Source: Poa pratensis
Taxonomy: Eukaryota; Streptophyta; Magnoliopsida; Poales; Poaceae
Length of the DNA stretch: 64,000 bases
Assembly: GCA_947311845.1 (NCBI GenBank)
Contig: CAMZMU010000117.1
Location: 73,675,042 to 73,739,041 of the forward strand
Direction of reading: 5' to 3'
Every line of letters begins with the position of its first letter. Position 1 is the first letter of the stretch. The translations under genes were made by a program, and so were the position numbers. Positions 55,097 through 64,000 of the stretch are shown in pieces. The notes below the pieces were generated by a model. The model saw nothing but the letters and a program-made list of their open reading frames with translations, searched no databases and had not been told where the DNA came from.

Positions 55097-58000
55097 CTAT
55101 GTCTGCTCGAAACTGAATCCTGTAGAAACATAACACAATACAGTAAGTACTGGAGACTAGGGAACACTGGATCTTGCAATGCATGAAATGCCCTTACACT
55201 TGCACCCGGGTGCAACTTGATCTAATTTCGGCAAGCAAGCTGGCTGTGTTAATGCTCCGTTTCACTGTATCTTTCTGCAGCCATGCGAGACTCCATTTCA
55301 AATTATTTGTCCAATTGAGAGCAACGAAGAGTGTAGTTCTTATTGCATTGTTTTACATATACCCAACCTAAATGTTTTGAGAGAGGTGAAATATGTCTCC
55401 TTGTTTTGTGTACATGCTGAGTTGTGGACCGTTATAGTGAAAGAGAAGGATTATCTTGTAGCTGACTGAAATTTTTGGCTTATTGATTGATCTACATACT
55501 TCTGAGGGGTAGCATTTTGACCCTTTCGACGGTCTACAAAGCAACCAAAGGGCGCCTCGTGCAAAGTTGTCACTATAAGAACAGATTAGCTCCCCTTTAG
55601 CCAGTGTTCATATCTTGAGTGAAGAGATGAAACAACATTGGGAGTTGTGGCATCTAATGTAGATAACATAGGGAGTTGTGTCATCTAATCTAGAGTTATT
55701 CCTGTGACACTGATGGAGTGGATTTTTGTCACATTCATTAACAAGGTTTCCTACTGGGGATGGACAAGTACTCTTTTGAAAGTACTCTACCCATGGTCAA
55801 ATGGGCAATACTTAAAGATGATATTGGGTTGTCATCTGCAACTATGCTGATAACAGCGCAGTATCAATGGCCTACACACGACTAACAGTGTGGATTCTGG
55901 GCATTGATGGTTCTATGTTGGCATTTGCAGCATAAGACAGGAAAATGCCAGCAACAGGATATAGATATGCAATACTGCTTGGCATTAGGTTTAAACTTGC
56001 ATTAAATCATTAATGTGCATGTGATGACTACGTTTTCTTTTCTTGATTAAATGTGAGAAATATCTTCTTGTAAATATTTCAACTAACATACAAATAAGAA
56101 GTTTGATTTAGTTAACTTACGTTATGATGGTAAGTATTGAGAATTTTTTAAAGGCAAATTGCATAAACACATGAATCACGAAAAGTAATAAATACAAACT
56201 TACTTTGAGAAACCTGGGAATACGGGCTATGCTGGATAACTGTGACATTAATTTGATCAGAAGATACTCCAAAGGTACTCAAGATCTTCACAATCTGGTG
56301 AACCACCTCATCTTCCTTATCACATATGATTTCAACTACCTTGAGCTGCTTCAATACCAATAACTGTGTTGTTGGGTTACAGTCTTCATATGTTACCCTC
56401 TCTGGCTAAAAAAATATTACACATAAATCAATAAATGATACATACTGTCTCCACTAAGGCAAGTTATAACACTTGGAAAACATATACCTCATATGATGGA
56501 AGTTGAAGTTGAAGAATAAGCTTCTCTAGAACTCGCGTGCGCTGGAGAAAGCAAACTAGTGCACCGATGCCGGCCTCCACACACCACTCATTAAGTAATA
56601 ATGTCTTTAGCATGCTAAATGTAGGGCATTGTTTCAAATCCTTTCTGAAAATGAACTGGACAAACCGCAAACAGAAAGAACAAATCAAAATCGAATTTTA
56701 AGAGTACTAGATAGTATTTTCCATTTATCTAGTAACATTGGAATGACCAGGAGCTTTGGAGGTCTGAAAAAGTCTGGAATGACTTCTAGAGAAGACAGAG
56801 ATATTTATAATGCATCATATTCTATCGTACATTTATTAATCATATAGAATCATACAAAAATAAGGATAGGGTCTTAATTCTACAATTAGGATCTAATAAG
56901 GGGTTACAAAGTTTTATTTCGATGTGCTCAAAATCCTATATGCTTACGAATCCGTAGATCTGCCGACCTAGATCCTCCGTGGTTAAATCTCAGTTGAGTG
57001 GTAATATGCTTGGATTTATGGGTAAATGGCTTCTTGTTGGATTAAATAACAATTTGTCCCATTTTGTAGTAATCAGTGCTATACCAATACTACGTACTAC
57101 AATTTCAATGGTCACCTAAATATGGAACCACGTATAACTCAAGCATGTGCTACAATATATCAACAGTATGACTTAAGGTTTGTAGATTTGTTCATGAATC
57201 AATAATTACGAAAATACTTTTCATGGTGACAATGCAAATTGTAAGGAGATTATTTGAAGTCTGTTTATGTATTTCAGTTGATGAACAAATACAGAATTAT
57301 TCTACATGGCAAGCAGCACTAGCCACTATAAGATTTTGGAAGTAAAAGCAGAAGAGCAAGCATACCACATCACCAAAGGTAGCCGTCAACTCTAAACTGG
57401 TGGCGCCAGATAGGCCTTGAAAGAGCACACAGTCATAGCCACCACCATAATCATCATAGGCTAAACATTTATCACAGACGACCCCGTAATCTTCATGTGT
57501 ACAGATATCCAAATCACCGCCACCAAGCCTGATAAAAGCTTTTACCAATAATGGCATGCTCTCAAGCAGAGGAACACCTCCTCTAATATCATTTAGTTGC
57601 AAGGATAGGAGACATGGGGCAGAAATACGTATGCGGGAATCAGAATCCAGATTGAAATCACAATGGGTGATGCTCAGATGTCCAACTGATTGGGATGAAA
57701 TCTTGCGGCCATTAATATTGGAATAGCATAGCTTCAGATGCTCCAGTTTGGGGCAGCCAGAGAAGTCTATAGCATGTTCCCGCAAAATCACGCCAGTAAG
57801 CTCCAGCCTCCTGAGGAACTGTGAGACGAGAGCCGAGTTGTCACGCTTCAGGAGGATGCCCACATTCCAGATGCATACTTTGAGCACCTGAGCTTGGCAT
57901 AGTGACAGGGCGTAGTGGATCCAGATACCAACGAACCGGAATATCTCGTCGTGTTCCTCATCATCACATGGATCACGGTAACTGATCTCACAGACATCTA

Positions 58001-58277
58001 AGGGCACGCGGTCACGGAAGATCAGGAGGTAGTTCACGAAGTTGTTCAGCTCCTTGACATTCTGGTACCAGTACGTGCGATTGTTACAGAGGATGCGTAG
58101 GGCGGGTGTGGACTTCCAGAGGTGACGCCAGCGGCGGGAGAGCCAGCACATGTCCAACGGATCTTCTGAGGGCAGAAAGGACAGCACGAGCTGGAGGATA
58201 GCGTCCGGCAGGGCGCTGATGCGATCCTCGCCGGTATATTCCGTCTCTTCCTCGCTGTGCTTGCATCTCTTGGGCAT
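55097..58277 (-). CDS. F-box/LRR protein gene, four exons
   Basis: Exons on the minus strand are 58277-57366, 56655-56488, 56405-56204 and 55119-55097. All borders are GT/AG with matching phases (0, 0, 1), and the total is 1305 nt for 434 residues. The start MPKRCKHSEEETEYTGEDRI fits related grass proteins; the frame is also open to an ATG at 58421. The F-box is at residues 19-60 (LPDAILQLVLSFLPSEDPLD, WRHLWKSTPALR). Leucine-rich repeats follow (LRRLELTGVIL, CPKLEHLKLCYSNI, SVGHLSITHCDF). Exons 2 and 3 encode CPTFSMLKTLLLNEWCVEAG and LKQLKVVEIICDKEDEVVHQ, the FBD-like end. F-box proteins select targets for SCF ubiquitin ligases; this one's target is unknown. Confidence 0.85.
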
Positions 58278-58421
58278 TCCGTCGAACAGGCGGTGTGCGG
58301 GCGTCGGCTCCCCTGTGCTCAGGCTTCGATCAGCATTCCGTTGACCACGCGGTGGGCGCCCGTTCTCCCGGCCGAGGCCGTTCGACTTTATGGCCAACGG
58401 AGCGACGGCGGGGCCGCGCAA

Positions 58422-59036
58422 GAGGAGGACGGGGAGGTGGGTAGGAAGACGGTGGGGGCTGGGCGTGGATGAGGATAGAGGTGGTGGAACGTGCAGCGGG
58501 TGCCGGCGACCCCGGGGAACGGCGTACAGGTGTACTAGGAGAGGCCGTGACGGCGGCGGGATTGGGGAAGACGATCGGAAAGGAAGCGTCGCTGGGAGCC
58601 TGGTAGCGGCGCAGAGAGGGTCTGAGGGCTGCTGTTGATTTTCATGTAAAATCGGTCACAAAAATGAAAACGCCGTTGGACACGTTGGGTCATGGGTGTG
58701 CACTGTGCACCGTTTGTAAAAATATATTTAAAATGCATTTAAAATTTTAATTCTATACAAATTTAGGATGTACATCTGGATAATTTATACTCATACTTCA
58801 TATACATGGATTTTTTTCCTTGTGTAAAAAAGATAAGAAATGTCTCGTGAAAATCATTTTGGACAGAGCACCACAACTTACATAGCTAGCTAGCTCTGCA
58901 CAAAAACTCTTAGAAGTTACAAAAAGAGGTGGCAAAACCCATCTAAAAAATGAGGGCAATTAAAACGCCAGAATCGAAGATGTTAAAACCGGCCGGTCTA
59001 TTACACATGTGCTACACGCATGTTGGGTACATATAG
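58422..59036. other. Intergenic region between the F-box gene and small gene A
   Basis: 58422-58640 is GC-rich and contains the promoter side of the F-box gene. The remainder is AT-rich. No gene or clear repeat is visible. Confidence 0.5.
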
Positions 59037-59562
59037 TCAGAAGGGTGCTGTAGAAAAGTCTCGCTTCTTGTTGATGCTGCCACGTAGCTGGCGGTGACAC
59101 GCGTCGTCGATGAACGCGTCCGGATCGAACACGTCTCCGTCGGTGTCCGCGGGGCTCCTCCCGGCGACGAGCACCGGCTTCAGACCCTGCATGCAACACG
59201 CGCGTAAATCACATGTAAATCGTGAGGAAACAGGACCAAAAGCACAGCTAGCTATAAGCTAATGGTGAAAACGTAGAGAGATGCATGAGGATCGATGCCT
59301 TCAGTTTGAATTTCTGCTGATCCATAAATGATCGAGTTACTCTCACATGACATAGTGCAGCAAAGTACAGATCGGCAAGAGAGAAAAATGCAAGTACCTC
59401 GGTGAAGATCCGGGCGGCGTCCTGTGAGGAGTGCGTGCTGAGCACGTAGAGCGCCGCCTCCCGCGCGTAGTTGAGCTCGTGGAGGGACAGCGTCTTGGGC
59501 TCCCGCTCCATGGACGGCATCCTCCTTGCTGGTGCAGCCACCTTGACGACGACGACCCTCAT
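59037..59562 (-). CDS. Small two-exon gene A, 104 residues, tandem paralogue
   Basis: Exon 1 is 59562-59398 (55 codons) and exon 2 is 59186-59037 (49 codons and TGA). The intron has GTACTTG and TGCATGCAG borders and phase 0. The protein starts MRVVVVKVAAPARRMPSMER. Its core is EPKTLSLHELNYAREAALYV and HSSQDAARIFTEGLKPVLVA, then an acidic DTDGDVFDPDAFIDD stretch and a basic end, INKKRDFSTAPF. I do not recognise the family and assign no function. The same two-exon structure and core recur in gene B at 60819-61299, so this is a tandem duplication. The start at 59562 is supported by the matching MR- start in B. Confidence 0.75.
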
Positions 59563-59657
59563 CGATCTGATCGAGATTGAGATCTACTCCGTAGTACAAT
59601 GGCTAAGTAGTACAGTTTCTATTGCTGTGCTGAGGAGAGCAGAGTGTGCGCGTACGT

Positions 59658-59684
59658 GTATATATATATATATATATATATATA
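59658..59684 (-). promoter_or_regulatory. TATA region (TA repeat) of gene A
   Basis: An uninterrupted TA dinucleotide run lies about 95-120 bp upstream of the ATG at 59562, just downstream of the conserved promoter block. It probably supplies the TATA box. Its length may be polymorphic. Confidence 0.5.
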
Positions 59685-59713
59685 CGGCCTCCAACCGTCC
59701 AACGTCGATCGCC

Positions 59714-59987
59714 CGGCCGGACGAAGCGAAAGCGCTCACCAAGTCCACACGTGTCGACTTCCCGTGCGTTGGAAGGTGAGAACATACCGGAAGCGGGGAG
59801 AAAGAGGCGGCAGTGACTCGGAGAGCCAGCAGCCGTCCGCTCGTCCGCCGCTACATGACGCGCGCGCGTCCGTCTGGTGACCAATGGGGAACGGCCACGT
59901 ACGTAGCGCCCGTACGAGCCGACCTGCGCTGCGCACGTTACGATCAGCTGCACCAGTTGCCCGTACGCGTGACGTGACGTGTGATCC
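59714..59987 (-). promoter_or_regulatory. Promoter blocks of gene A shared with gene B
   Basis: Block 1 (59714-59765) contains CGGCCGGACGAAG, ACCAAG and ACGTGTCGACT. Block 2 (59975-59987) is TGACGTGTGATCC. Both occur in the same order and nearly the same spacing upstream of gene B (62949-62996 and 63202-63214). CACGTGTC in block 1 matches the ABRE core bound by bZIP factors, so abscisic acid or stress control is possible but inferred. Confidence 0.6.
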
Positions 59988-60818
59988 TGTCGAGATCGGC
60001 CGGACTGCGAACTCGCTAGCACTTTCTTTCTCTTCTAGGGGAACTCGCTAGAACTTTCTGACCTTGAGCAGTTGAGCTTTTCCCTTTTTCGAATAAATAA
60101 AGCATCATCTTTTAACCTAGGAGGCGATTACGTTCGAAGATGGTCGATTTTCTATGTGTCTCTTAACCCATCTTAAATATTTTTGTTCATTTGGTAGAGA
60201 CGAAGATAACTACACACAGTGTGTTAGATTTGTGGGACAGAATATTGAAGAAGAATGGTTTTTAGGTGTTACGCAAAAAGCTTTGGTTGAGCTATGTTAT
60301 TTCGTATTATTCTAAAATAAGTGTTGCAGTTTTAAACTAAATTATGCTTTCACACTTATTATGATTCTGAGTGAGTAATTATTTTAGTTTGATAAGCATA
60401 ACTTTCGAACAAGCTACATTTAACTTTCCTTAATACGAGTGAGACGTGTGCAAGCACTCACATGCATGGCCTGCGATCATAACAATGGTAAGATATTTTT
60501 TAGGATATAAAATAGATAACGTTGTTGGTAGCGTTGTTTTTGCATGTGTCATGTACAAACAATCACAAATAGACTTCGTTCTTGTTTAATTTTGAGGGTA
60601 AAATAGATGGTATTTCTTCATAGAAGGAAATTGGCACCCCAGTTAACTGATCTCCAACAAATCCTTTTGACAAATGTTCAGTTGCTCCACCTTCCTTACT
60701 ACAAAACAAACTCTCTCTCTTACTAGCTCTACCAAAACAATCATGTGTGTATCTCGCTAAAGAGAATCTATACATATGTACAGTGAAAAGCTAATACTTA
60801 GGTGGTGCTTTGGCAAAA
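59988..60818. other. Intergenic region between genes A and B
   Basis: AT-rich from about 60060. No gene is visible; the ORF at 60775-60563 has no recognisable domain. It holds the distal promoter of A and the 3' region of B. Confidence 0.5.
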
Positions 60819-61299
60819 TTAGAAGGGCGCGGTCGCAACGCCTCGGTCCTCGTCGGTGCGTCCATATTGGCGGCACAAACTGTCGTCGTCAAGGAACGCG
60901 TCCGGGTTAAACAAGTCTTCGTAGCCGTCGTCGTCGTCATCCTCGTAGTCGGCCATGGAGGAGTTGATCTTCCTGACGCCGAGCACCGGCTTGAGACCCT
61001 GCACGCACGCATAATGCATCAAAGGTTAATTAATCCCATTCCTAAACATCAGCCGGAGAACGACATATATAGGCGCTGAGACCGGCGGATGGATCAACAT
61101 GGCGGTTCAGATTATAAGGCTGGAAGCTGCAGATTAAGCGTACCTCGGTGAAGATCCTGACGGTGTCCTGTGGGGAATGCGTTCTGAGGACGTAGAGCGC
61201 CGCCTCCCGTGCATCCTTGAGCTCGTCGAGGGACAGCGCCTTGGGCTCCCGCTCCATGGACGCCATCCAACCTGGCCCTGCAGCAGCTTCAGGCCTCAT
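60819..61299 (-). CDS. Small two-exon gene B, 111 residues, tandem paralogue
   Basis: Exon 1 is 61299-61144 (52 codons) and exon 2 is 60998-60819 (59 codons and TAA). The intron has GTACGC and GCGTGCAG borders and phase 0, at the same position as in gene A. The protein starts MRPEAAAGPGWMASMEREPK. Its core is ALSLDELKDAREAALYVLRT and HSPQDTVRIFTEGLKPVLG. An acidic run (DYEDDDDDGYEDL) precedes FNPDAFLDDD, and the protein ends VATAPF, like the TAPF end of A. The function is unknown. The acidic insertion makes it longer than A. Two transposons separate its coding region from its promoter, so its expression may differ. Confidence 0.75.
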
Positions 61300-61364
61300 C
61301 GCTCACACCTTCTGTCACTCTTGCAGATGAAACTGTATCTACGCACGAGTTCTGTGGTAGCTAA

Positions 61365-62392
61365 GAGCATCTCCAGTCGCGGCGCCCAAATGGGCGCCCA
61401 AAGGCCGTCCGGACGTCCCATTTGGGCGTTGTCCGGACAAGGTGCGCCATTTGGGCGCCCGTGTTCCCCACTCGCGGCGCCCAAAGGGCGCCCCAAAAGG
61501 TTTTTTACATGAATTTTAATATTTTGTGAAAGGAAAAATCAAACATACATAAATATGTAATAGTTCAAATACAATATTTAATAGTTCAAATATATAAAAT
61601 AAAGTTCAAACGTCTTCCTCTTCCTCCTCTGCCGCTGCCATGCCCCGGCGTGCCCACAAATGCTCCGCTAGATCAGTTTGGAGTGCATTATGAGTATTTT
61701 CATCACGAATTTCCAAATGCATTGAGATATAATCTGCGAAATCTGCCGGCACGTTGTGATCAACCTGTGCATGAGGACCCTCAAAGTCATATGGCATATG
61801 ATCATGCACTGGATTATAGCGCTCACTCTCGATGATCATGTTGTGCAGGATGACACAACAATTCATCACCTCCCACATTTGCTCATTCGACCATGTCAGA
61901 GCAGGATACCGAACGATAGCAGACCGCCAGGGACGGCTGTATCGAATCCAGCGGCGGAGAGATCGCCGGTGCCCGGAACCGAAGGCCGTCGAGGAGAGGA
62001 AGCAAACGGCGGCGCCGGCGTCCAGGTTTGGGTGGAGCGGAGCCGGCGGGCGGGGGGCGGCGGGGGCGACTGGGGCGACGAGCAAATTGGGGCGACTGGG
62101 GCGACGATGAAAGGCGGGGATAAAATCAGGCGAGAAAACGACGAGACATAGTCCGTGTCTCACTGCCAGGCGTGGCCCGCGCGTCGGGAGCCGACGTGGC
62201 GTCGCGTTTCCTTCCGTCCGGGGCCGCCCCAAGCCTCCCCAAGTTGAGGGCATGGGCTGGGCGTGCCGGACACAAAACTAGGCCGCGCCGTACCCAATTC
62301 GCGTTTGGGCGCCGCGAGTGGGGGCGATTTTGTGTCCGGCACGCCCCAAAGGCGTTTGGGCGACCGTTTGGGCGCCGCGAGTGGAGATGCTC
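61365..62392. mobile_element. PIF/Harbinger transposon, deletion derivative
   Basis: The terminal inverted repeats read GAGCATCTCCAGTCGCGGCG at 61365 and end GGAGATGCTC at 62392. The target TAA is duplicated at 61362-61364 and 62393-62395. Repeated GGCGCCCAAA/TTTGGGCGCC motifs fill both subterminal regions. The interior keeps only the C-terminal part of a transposase. It lies 65 bp upstream of the ATG of gene B, where its insertion displaces the promoter. Confidence 0.9.
61606..61950 (-). pseudogene. C-terminal remnant of a Harbinger transposase
   Basis: The residues [60 protein letters not shown] and [20 protein letters not shown] are the usual C-terminus of grass PIF/Harbinger DDE transposases. 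The frame upstream of about 61950 is unrelated GC-rich sequence, so the catalytic DDE core is missing. Confidence 0.85.
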
Positions 62393-62457
62393 TAAGCTTG
62401 ACGATGCAGCTCGTGGTGGTGTGGCAGATCGAGAAGCCAGTTCCCGCGTGTTGTCTA

Positions 62458-62907
62458 CAACGGCGGAACCAGGGGCCGTGGCTCCCCCAACATTTAGAAT
62501 TTTGTTAAGACCCCCGGATTGTTTGTCCAGAATTTGTGTATTCACTTATGTGGCTCCTTCAACATCACTGAAAATTCAGTAGTACTACTAGTGAGTGTAT
62601 AGAAAACCGCTCACAGAAGATTCCGTGTAAAGTGAGAAGTGTATTTTGACTTTTCCTCCTTGCCTTCACACACGAGCCTGCACTTCCCATCCCCATGTGA
62701 TTCTTTCCAGCCGTAGCTTCTCTACTCTCTCTCCCGATGTGCAGTTGAGCTCTGTTCTTTCCTCTTCGCTGAGCATCCGAGCGACAAAACAGCCCCAAAA
62801 TCATCAAATTGGTTCGATTTTTTCGACTTTTTGCTTCGATTTTTTTTCTTCTTAGAGTTATGTTCAAGGTCCAATCCCCCTGTATGTAATTCCTGGTTCC
62901 GCCGTTG
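62458..62907. mobile_element. Inverted-repeat element, about 450 bp, unclassified
   Basis: CAACGGCGGAACCAGG at 62458 is mirrored by CCTGGTTCCGCCGTTG ending at 62907, giving perfect 16-bp terminal inverted repeats. The interior is AT-rich, without coding potential. No convincing target duplication is visible, so the superfamily is uncertain. It interrupts the leader of gene B downstream of its TATA box. Confidence 0.6.
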
Positions 62908-62920
62908 GCAGTCTATTACT

Positions 62921-63214
62921 CCATAATTTATATCATGATGAGTCTTCGCGGCCGGACGAAGAAAACTACATCAGCACCAAGGTCGGACGTGTCGACTCTC
63001 AGGGCCCACGCGTGGGTGGCACGCGGCGAACGAAAAGCGATGAAGCCGTCGCCATGTGAGAGACGTCGACCGGCATGGCATGGCGGGCACTGCATGGCGC
63101 GCGTGTCCGACTGGCCAGTGGCGGCCCGGCACGTGGCGCCCGCTCAACTCCTGGAGGCGGCGTGGGCGTTTCCGGCCGGTGGTTAACCACCTCGTCTGCC
63201 ATGACGTGTGATCC
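62921..63214 (-). promoter_or_regulatory. Native promoter of gene B, separated by two insertions
   Basis: A TATA box (TATAAATTATGG, minus, 62932-62921) lies 17 bp downstream of the conserved block at 62949-62996, which contains CGGCCGGACGAAG, ACCAAG and ACGTGTCGACT. TGACGTGTGATCC is at 63202-63214. The paralogous promoter of gene A has the same order, with 261 bp between blocks against 253 bp here. Subtracting the two elements leaves about 170 bp from the block to the ATG, against 152 bp in gene A. Confidence 0.65.
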
Positions 63215-63409
63215 GCCGAGCAGCGTGTAGTGTGACCACTACTCTGCTTCGCCATACTCTGCTAGTCTTTTATTTTCTGCTAATTCCTTCTGTATCATAA
63301 ATTTTGCTACATAAAATATACTAACCCACGAGTGTCGTCAAAGGTCGATTCTATTTTCATGCATGCAGTAGGTGCACACAAGCTACGCCGACTCGCACGA
63401 GAAAAGCAG
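63215..63409. other. Intergenic sequence, nothing identified
   Basis: AT-rich, without ORFs that carry recognisable domains. It separates the gene B promoter from the retroposon at the window edge. Confidence 0.5.
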
Positions 63410-64000
63410 CTTTCTTTTTTTTTGAGGAAGGATCTGATATATATAAAAGGAGGCTCCACACTTACAACCAGGTCCAGAAAGGAAACAGAAATTACAAAAA
63501 GACCCAGAAAAAGTGCACGAAGCACCCTAAACCACGGGAAGAAGCTCAATCAGATCCTCGACGCGCCCCAAAGCACCTAGGCGTCGGCGAGGTCGCCGTA
63601 CCGCTTGCCGTCGGGGAGAGAGCGCCGCCACAACATGTAGTCGGCCGCAGGATCCGTCCGCCGCCGCGCGACGGAGCTGAGACGCGCTGAACGAGCACGG
63701 CCACAGCGCCCGGTTCCCGACTCCACCCATCCACCAGCCGAACCACCGACGTCGACCAGGTCCACCACCGCCACCACCGCACCACCTCCTGACGAAGCTC
63801 CCCTCGCCACCACGGCCGGCCGGAGCTGACTCGTCGAAGAAGAAGACCACCACACCCACCTGCAGCAAAAACGGAACACCGAACTCCCCCCGCTCCACCC
63901 CTCGCCACCGCGGCCGGCCGGAGGAGCACAGGCGAAGATCCAGGCCCGACGGAGCACCTCCACTACCTCCCCAGCAGAGCCGGAACGGGGGAAGGAGGGG
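63410..64000 (-). mobile_element. Retroposon 3' end with oligo(A) tail, runs off the window
   Basis: On the minus strand a GC-rich reading frame ends WRRSLPDGKRYGDLADA and stop (63577). An untranslated part follows with TTTTTCTGGGTCTTTTTGTA and CTTTTATATATATCAGATCC, then TTCCTC and an oligo(A) tail at about 63424-63415. This is the layout of a LINE 3' end or other retroposed transcript. The upstream part, which would carry any endonuclease or RT, lies beyond 64000. Confidence 0.5.

Noticed and set aside
58277..58421. Longer start for the F-box protein at 58421
   Set aside because: The 48 extra residues are low in complexity, and related proteins start close to MP.KR before the F-box. The ATG at 58277 is preferred but not proven.

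Overview
The window is nuclear DNA of a large-genome grass, most likely a member of the Triticeae (wheat, Aegilops or barley group). The evidence is nested LTR retrotransposons with perfect target-site duplications, a Stowaway MITE ending in CTCCCTCCGT, a CACTA transposon, gypsy LTRs that begin TGATACGTC, and intron-containing plant genes. There are no prokaryotic genes, CRISPR arrays, rRNAs or tRNAs. About three quarters of the window is transposable elements; host genes lie at the right end.

Layout. 1-3125 is low-copy DNA with small repeats and no convincing gene. It ends in a Helitron-like hairpin that abuts a 5'-truncated Ty3/gypsy element (3126-16152, Tat-lineage organisation). That element has gag, protease, RT, RNase H and integrase on the + strand and an extra antisense ORF, with its own TATA box and a probable intron, between pol and the 3' LTR. 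It sits inside an Athila-like gypsy element whose remains run from 16153 to 32372: gag-protease, an ATHILA-type ORF and the 3' LTR. The ATHILA-type ORF is split by an 8.8 kb non-autonomous CACTA element (19454-28253; 24-bp perfect terminal inverted repeats, TSD GTC). The CACTA carries an intact-looking B3-domain ORF, a fragment of a 3'-5' exonuclease gene and a truncated antisense gypsy element.

32373-37902 is low-copy DNA with exon-like pieces, including a broken armadillo-repeat exon, and ends in a good Helitron 3' terminus. 38046-54371 is a Ty1/copia element with 93-bp LTRs (TSD GTAAC). A non-autonomous gypsy element of 11.1 kb is inserted in its gag region (38882-49969, minus strand, TSD CCGAG), and that element's left LTR holds a 4.4 kb solo LTR (39502-43899, TSD TAATG).

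The right 9.6 kb holds genes, all on the minus strand: a four-exon F-box/LRR gene (58277 to 55097) and two tandem paralogous two-exon genes for small proteins of 104 and 111 residues (59562-59037 and 61299-60819). The two paralogues share promoter blocks. In the second gene, a PIF/Harbinger element with a transposase remnant (61365-62392) and an inverted-repeat element (62458-62907) lie between the conserved promoter and the start codon. A retroposon with an oligo(A) tail runs off the right edge.

I found no clearly new multi-gene system. The items most worth checking are the tandem small-protein pair with its TE-split promoter, the B3 ORF amplified inside the CACTA element, the spliced antisense ORF of the Tat-type element, and the gene-fragment-bearing Helitron candidate. 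Coordinates, splice sites and repeat comparisons were worked out by eye; family names rest on motif recognition, not on database searches.
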